Below are positions 60,219 through 64,000 of a DNA stretch of 64,000 bases, one piece after another. Source of the stretch: Thalassobacillus devorans MSP14 (GTDB taxonomy: Bacteria; Bacillota; Bacilli; Bacillales; Halobacillaceae); NCBI RefSeq assembly GCF_000496835.1, contig NZ_KI543238.1, forward strand, positions 480,034 to 544,033. The letters are read 5' to 3'. The translations under genes were made by a program, and so were the position numbers. The notes beneath the pieces are model-generated. The model ran no database searches. It had not been told where the DNA came from and saw only the letters and a list, made by a program, of their open reading frames with translations. Position 1 is the stretch's first letter; each line of letters opens with the position of its first letter.

Positions 60219-61172
60219 ATGCTTGTGCTCTCAGCTATTAAGAACGTAAAAGAAGATATCCGGGCCAGGTTGGAAGCTGATTATCCGGAACTGACCTTTT
60301 CTTTCTGCCATGGAATCGAAGAGGCGAAAGATGAGCTTCCTGAAGCGGAAATCTTCATTACTTATGGAGAGGATTTGAATGACGAGTTAGTAAAGCAGGC
60401 GAAAAAGTTGAAATGGATTATGGTTTTATCAGCCGGAATGGAAAAAATGCCATTCAGTCAAATCGACCAGCAGCAGATACTCGTCACCAATGCCAGAGGT
60501 ATTCATGCTGTGCCGATGGCTGAATATACATTTACGATGTTATTGCAAGTAGCGAGGCAGACAAAAAAGGTCATTGCTAACGAACGCACTCATACTTGGG
60601 ATAGAAAACTTACCATGGATGAAATATCCGGTAAAACGATGGTGGTCCTGGGGACGGGAGCGATCGCACAGGAAGTGGCCAGGCTGGCTCAGGCGTTTCG
60701 GATGAAAACGATCGGGGTATCAAGAACCGGGAATCCAAAACCTCACTTTGATGAGACACATTCCGTTGTAAATTGGGAACACATGCTGGAAAATGCTGAC
60801 TTCGTTGTTGCGGTATTACCCAGCACCCCTGAAACAATCGGTTTTCTCCGCAAAGAGCATTTTCAAATGATGCCTTCTCACGCGGTTTTTTTGAATATGG
60901 GTAGAGGTGACCTCGTTGCAACGGAAACTGTTTTGCAAGCAGTCCAGTCGGAAGAAATCGCCCATGCTGTATTGGATGTATTTGAGGAAGAACCGCTGCC
61001 TCAGGATCATGTCCTGTGGGAGGAAGAGAATATCACGGTTACTCCGCATCATTCCGGGGTATCGCCACAATATCAATATCGAGCTTTTGATATTTTTTAC
61101 GAGAACTTGGAACGCTACTTACAAGGGCAAGAGGAATACATTAATAAAATCGATCCGAAACGGGGGTATTGA
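60219..61172 (+). CDS. D-2-hydroxyacid dehydrogenase, NAD-binding
   Basis: 317 residues of the phosphoglycerate/glyoxylate reductase superfamily. The NAD motif is MVVLGTGAIAQEVARLA; catalytic residues are Arg in FLNMGRGDLV, Glu in LDVFEEEPLP and His in ITVTPHHSG. The substrate is not clear: the sequence fits generic 2-hydroxyacid reductases. AGAGGAGG precedes the ATG at 60219. The next gene starts within a few bases of the stop, so the two form an operon. Confidence 0.88.
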   Translation: MLVLSAIKNVKEDIRARLEADYPELTFSFCHGIEEAKDELPEAEIFITYGEDLNDELVKQAKKLKWIMVLSAGMEKMPFSQIDQQQILVTNARGIHAVPMAEYTFTMLLQVARQTKKVIANERTHTWDRKLTMDEISGKTMVVLGTGAIAQEVARLAQAFRMKTIGVSRTGNPKPHFDETHSVVNWEHMLENADFVVAVLPSTPETIGFLRKEHFQMMPSHAVFLNMGRGDLVATETVLQAVQSEEIAHAVLDVFEEEPLPQDHVLWEEENITVTPHHSGVSPQYQYRAFDIFYENLERYLQGQEEYINKIDPKRGY

Positions 61173-61174
61173 GG

Positions 61175-61732
61175 GTGAGGATTTATACACGTTCAGGAGA
61201 TAAAGGGACAACTTCATTGATTTATGGAGACCGCGTTCCTAAAAACGACTTACGAGTAGAAGCTTACGGTACTTGCGATGAAGTCAATTCAATGATCGGG
61301 TTGGCAATGAGCCATTTGAAGCGCGAAGACTGGGAAGGGCGAGAGGAATTTGTGACATTCATGACCAAAGTCCAAACAATCCTTTTCCACGTGGGGGCTG
61401 AACTGGCAACACCAAAAGGAAAAGATGTGATGTGGCAATTAAAGGAAGCACATATTAAGGAACTGGAAGCCAATATCGATGAATGGGATAAAGTGCTGGC
61501 CCCTTTAAAGAATTTTATCCTTCCTTCAGGGCATGAAGCTTCGGCAGCTTTTCATGCTGCACGTACGGTTGCCAGGAGAGCGGAGAGGACGGCGGTTGCT
61601 CTTGAAGAAGAACTTAGTAACCCTCTGGTCGTATCCTATTTGAATCGTTTATCTGACTTGTTGTTTGTTGCAGCACGTTATGTGAACCATCATCTTGGGG
61701 GGGAAGAAATTCCGCTGCAAGCAGACGTATAG
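61175..61732 (+). CDS. Cob(I)alamin adenosyltransferase, PduO type
   Basis: About 185 residues. The N-terminal YTRSGDKGTTSLIYGDRVPK loop binds ATP; SGHEASAAFHAARTVARRAER and LNRLSDLLFVAARYVN are the family signatures. It transfers the adenosyl group from ATP to cob(I)alamin to make coenzyme B12. A TTG at 61169 is in frame, but GGGGG is well spaced before the GTG at 61175. It is probably cotranscribed with the hydroxyacid dehydrogenase; no other cobalamin gene is nearby. Confidence 0.92.
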   Translation: MRIYTRSGDKGTTSLIYGDRVPKNDLRVEAYGTCDEVNSMIGLAMSHLKREDWEGREEFVTFMTKVQTILFHVGAELATPKGKDVMWQLKEAHIKELEANIDEWDKVLAPLKNFILPSGHEASAAFHAARTVARRAERTAVALEEELSNPLVVSYLNRLSDLLFVAARYVNHHLGGEEIPLQADV

Positions 61733-61758
61733 CAGCGTGAATCTACAATTTATGTATA

Positions 61759-61805
61759 TTGACAATAATAGTAATGACAGGGTACACTAATTATAAAGAT
61801 TATTA
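61759..61805 (+). promoter_or_regulatory. perR promoter with PerR/Fur-type box
   Basis: TTGACA, 18 bases, TACACT (61759-61788). Directly downstream, covering the expected start of transcription, is TTATAAAGATTATTA (61791-61805), close to the PerR consensus TTATAATNATTATAA. This predicts autorepression. Confidence 0.6.
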
Positions 61806-61848
61806 TGTAATAATATTCTAAAATTAACGATTACGGAAAGCGAGGTGC

Positions 61849-62292
61849 ATGGCGGTGTCTGAAAAAAGGCTGCAAGAAGCGATAGTTACATTGAAAGACT
61901 CTGGTGTGCGTATCACACCTCAACGTCATGCGGTGCTTGAATTTTTGCTTAATTCTATGACTCACCCGACAGCTGATGAGATCTATAAAGCGCTGGAAGG
62001 GAAGTTTCCTAACATGAGTGTTGCTACTGTTTATAATAACCTGCGGGTGTTCAAAGATATCGGACTCGTCAGGGAGTTGACTTATGGGGATGCTTCCAGC
62101 AGATTCGACTGCAATACCACAGAACATTACCATGTGATTTGCGAATCCTGTGGTAAAATTGTCGATTTCCATTATCCAAGCTTAGATGAAGTGGAGTCTT
62201 TAGCTGAACAGGTGACAGGATTTGATGTAAGTAATCATCGCATGGAAGTGTACGGAACCTGTAGCGACTGCCAATCGAAAAATGCGCATTAA
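61849..62292 (+). CDS. perR: Peroxide stress regulator PerR
   Basis: 147-residue Fur-family repressor that senses hydrogen peroxide through metal-catalysed histidine oxidation. The DNA-binding half has [15 protein letters not shown] and [19 protein letters not shown]. Regulatory metal ligands are present in HPTADEI, SSRFD and HYHVI; the zinc cysteines are CESC and CSDC. It is very similar to Bacillus subtilis PerR as recalled. Either ATG 61849 or GTG 61855 may be the start; GAGGTG fits the GTG slightly better. Confidence 0.95.
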   Translation: MAVSEKRLQEAIVTLKDSGVRITPQRHAVLEFLLNSMTHPTADEIYKALEGKFPNMSVATVYNNLRVFKDIGLVRELTYGDASSRFDCNTTEHYHVICESCGKIVDFHYPSLDEVESLAEQVTGFDVSNHRMEVYGTCSDCQSKNAH

Positions 62293-62300
62293 TCTTTCAT

Positions 62301-62345
62301 AAAAATAAGCCTCATTCCCTGCAAAAAGGAATGAGGCTTATTTTT
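62301..62345. terminator. Bidirectional terminator between perR and ygzB
   Basis: An 18-bp perfect inverted repeat (62301-62318 with 62328-62345), T runs in both directions. Confidence 0.92.
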
Positions 62346-62403
62346 GTGATGTAATATAAAGTAACTGTCATCCGGGTCTTTCATATTATACAATGCTTTC
62401 CGG

Positions 62404-62775
62404 TTAGCTCTGTTCTTCTTTTTTCTGTAATCGTTTAGAGTTGTATTTTTCGTCGAATTCTTTCCCTTCCAGGGATTTATCTAAAGTTAAAGGCTGCTTG
62501 CAATGCATACAGGCATCGACTCTTCCGAGCATCTTAGTCGGTTTATCGCAATTGGGGCAAATGATTTGGATGGTCTTTGTCGATAACATACCAATCCAGA
62601 AATAGACAACCGTACTTAGACCGATCGCAAGCATCCCCAGAATCATGAAAATGATCATCAGCCATTCCGTTTGTTTGAACAATAATCCAATATACATAAT
62701 ACCAAAACCGGCGAATACGAGACCAAGTGCAAACGAGCGGATTTTATTAATTTTGCTGCTATATTGTAAAGCCAC
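62404..62775 (-). CDS. ygzB: YgzB family membrane protein with zinc ribbon
   Basis: 123 residues with two transmembrane helices (about 13-35 and 42-65) and a cytoplasmic zinc-ribbon-like domain with two CxxC pairs (CPNC, CMHC). Conserved in Bacillaceae between perR and ygxA; the function is unknown. GGAGGG precedes the ATG. It converges with perR at a shared terminator. Confidence 0.9.
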   Translation of the reverse strand: MALQYSSKINKIRSFALGLVFAGFGIMYIGLLFKQTEWLMIIFMILGMLAIGLSTVVYFWIGMLSTKTIQIICPNCDKPTKMLGRVDACMHCKQPLTLDKSLEGKEFDEKYNSKRLQKKEEQS

Positions 62776-62913
62776 TGGTGACCCTCCTTATTACTTTCAA
62801 ATCGTAGTATAGCATAAAAATGACAGGGAATTGCATCGGGAAAAGAGGATTTTTAACAATTTTATCGAATAATTGACTGTGACCTACTATAAAAACCGCT
62901 GGGGGAAAGAACT

Positions 62914-63783
62914 ATGGAAGATTTATTACGACCCATTTATCAAGAACGTGCAAGCCTGCCTAATACGCTAGGCGTTTTGATAATGGAAAAGAAAAAGCCG
63001 ATCAGTCCGGTAACAGATAACTTTGATGTCATCCTCTTGATTATAATGAGAGACGCAGATGATCCCTGGTATGTAAAGCATTATGAATTTGAAAACAAAA
63101 CAGCGGCCATGCACATTGTAGATGAAGAATTATTAAAGGAATGGATTGAAACCAGTGGATACCGAAGAGCGGTTGAATGGGTCATCAATGGTAAAGTGAT
63201 ATTCGATCGCAATGAATATATGGAAAAGCTAAAGCATAAGCTTAATGATTTCCCTCAAGAAACAAGGGATTTGAAAAAAGTGATAGAGTTCGCAAAATTA
63301 ATCAGAAGCTATAGTGAGTCCAAGGATCTGTTTGAATCCAATCAATATCTGGATGCGTTTAGCCGGATGGTCCATTCTCTACATTATTTAGCCAGGTTGG
63401 CAATCATTGAAAAAGGATTTCATCCCGAAGTAACCGTTTGGAATCAGGTGCGGAGGATCGATGCTGAAGTTTATAAACTGTATGAAGAATTGATTCAAAG
63501 TGGTGAACCTACAGATAAACGAGTTCAACTGATGCTTCTTGCTGTTGAGCATTCCATTAGCATTCGTGCGGAAAACAGTGCGAAACATCTACTGGAACTT
63601 ATGGAAACAAAGGATACAGCCTGGACATTCGGGGAACTGAAAGTCCATCCCGAAATCAAGTTGTATGCGCTGGACCTTTCTGCAATGATTGAATATCTTA
63701 CAGATAAAGAAATCCTTGAAGTAGAACTTCATGAAACAAAAGGACCTGAGGTCTACCAACGGAAATATAAAGTAAGAAGTTGA
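62914..63783 (+). CDS. ygxA: Nucleotidyltransferase-like protein YgxA
   Basis: 289 residues. The N-terminal part has a minimal nucleotidyltransferase-like fold (NTLGVLIMEKKKPISPVTDNFDVILLIIM, with DNFDV in place of a full GS-DxD site), so catalysis is uncertain. The C-terminal part is helical with a HEPN-like appearance (LDAFSRMVHSLHYLARLAIIEKGFHPEVTVWNQV). In Bacillus subtilis ygxA lies just upstream of the rrnD operon, and the rRNA-type promoters here agree. Confidence 0.9.
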   Translation: MEDLLRPIYQERASLPNTLGVLIMEKKKPISPVTDNFDVILLIIMRDADDPWYVKHYEFENKTAAMHIVDEELLKEWIETSGYRRAVEWVINGKVIFDRNEYMEKLKHKLNDFPQETRDLKKVIEFAKLIRSYSESKDLFESNQYLDAFSRMVHSLHYLARLAIIEKGFHPEVTVWNQVRRIDAEVYKLYEELIQSGEPTDKRVQLMLLAVEHSISIRAENSAKHLLELMETKDTAWTFGELKVHPEIKLYALDLSAMIEYLTDKEILEVELHETKGPEVYQRKYKVRS

Positions 63784-63795
63784 CATTATTAACTT

Positions 63796-63841
63796 AAAAA
63801 ATCCGCCTTCCGCGCAGGTTATAAGGAAAGCGGATTTTTTT
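63796..63841 (+). terminator. Terminator of ygxA
   Basis: AAAAAATCCGC-CTTCC pairs with GGAAA-GCGGATTTTTT, followed by T. It insulates the rRNA promoters. Confidence 0.88.
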
Positions 63842-63853
63842 GTTTAAAATCTA

Positions 63854-63882
63854 TTGACGATAAAAAAATGCCGTGGTATATT
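63854..63882 (+). promoter_or_regulatory. rRNA operon promoter P1
   Basis: TTGACG, 17 bases, TATATT. First of two tandem strong sigma-A promoters after ygxA. Confidence 0.85.
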
Positions 63883-63940
63883 ATTAAACGTCGCATTAAG
63901 AGAGCGACACACAAAGCAATAAAAAATCATGAAAAAGTTG

Positions 63941-63969
63941 TTGACTTAAAAACAACGACATGATATATT
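63941..63969 (+). promoter_or_regulatory. rRNA operon promoter P2
   Basis: TTGACT, 17 bases, TATATT, 87 bases after P1. A GTCGC ... GCGAC inverted repeat (63976-63994 area) follows, as at rRNA leaders of Bacillus. The 16S gene itself lies outside the window. Confidence 0.85.
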
Positions 63970-64000
63970 AATTAAGTCGCCAATTTGAGCGACGAAACAA

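Overview
This window reads as a chromosomal segment of a moderately halophilic, spore-forming Bacillaceae bacterium, most likely Halobacillus or a close relative. Spore formation is shown by several small acid-soluble spore protein genes (alpha/beta type at 15940, sspK at 43078, gamma type sspE at 46328) and a YjcZ-type peptide. Halophily is suggested by the osmostress-type proline operon proHJA and by an ectoine hydroxylase gene, ectD. No prophage, insertion sequence, CRISPR array or canonical tRNA was found. The last 150 bases hold a tandem promoter of the kind that drives an rRNA operon, so a 16S gene probably begins just past the right edge.

Layout. 1-7 kb: a partial FAD oxidoreductase, a PLD-like protein, a Gly/Tyr-repeat protein, proHJA, and bioY-bioB behind a BirA operator. 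7.2-14 kb: a seven-gene operon predicted to make dTDP-Fuc4NAc, load it on a lipid carrier, flip it and transfer it to a surface acceptor. 14-19.5 kb: a stand-alone receiver, an FAD enzyme, an alpha/beta SASP, an intracellular subtilisin, a tandem DUF2294 protein, a DCC thiol oxidoreductase and DUF192. 19.7-27.2 kb: a complete Tad/Flp pilus operon ending in a SinR-like repressor gene, with SinR-type operator sequences at its promoter. 27.3-31.6 kb: ectD behind a sigma-B-like promoter, a small unknown protein and a NitT/TauT-type ABC importer. 31.7-36.8 kb: a DUF3298 secreted protein, a DnaA-box cluster, a YfhE-like peptide, a GNAT with an unusual structured leader, an amidohydrolase, yfhF and recX. 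37-41.4 kb: a HAD phosphatase and glcT / RNA antiterminator / ptsG-ptsH.

42-64 kb follows the Bacillus subtilis gene order yfhH-sspK-yfhJ-yfhP-mutY-(yfhS)-sspE-ygaC-ygaD-ygaE-gsaB-ygaF-perR-ygzB-ygxA-rrn, recalled from general knowledge. Into this backbone are placed a phosphodiesterase, the qoxABCD quinol oxidase operon with a second QoxD-like gene, a degenerate response regulator facing a potassium-channel protein, a D-2-hydroxyacid dehydrogenase and a cobalamin adenosyltransferase. yfhF and recX at 35-37 kb belong to the same neighbourhood.

Three families of short intergenic repeats are present (four, two and two copies). In one place a copy of one family sits inside a copy of another. 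The most interesting unexplained signals are the SinR-box/Tad arrangement, a tRNA-arm-like leader RNA ending in a terminator that also hides the start site of a GNAT gene, a candidate C-rich small RNA downstream of ygaF, the DnaA-box cluster, and the Fuc4NAc surface-glycosylation operon. All assignments come from reading the sequence and from knowledge of the families; no search or folding program was run.
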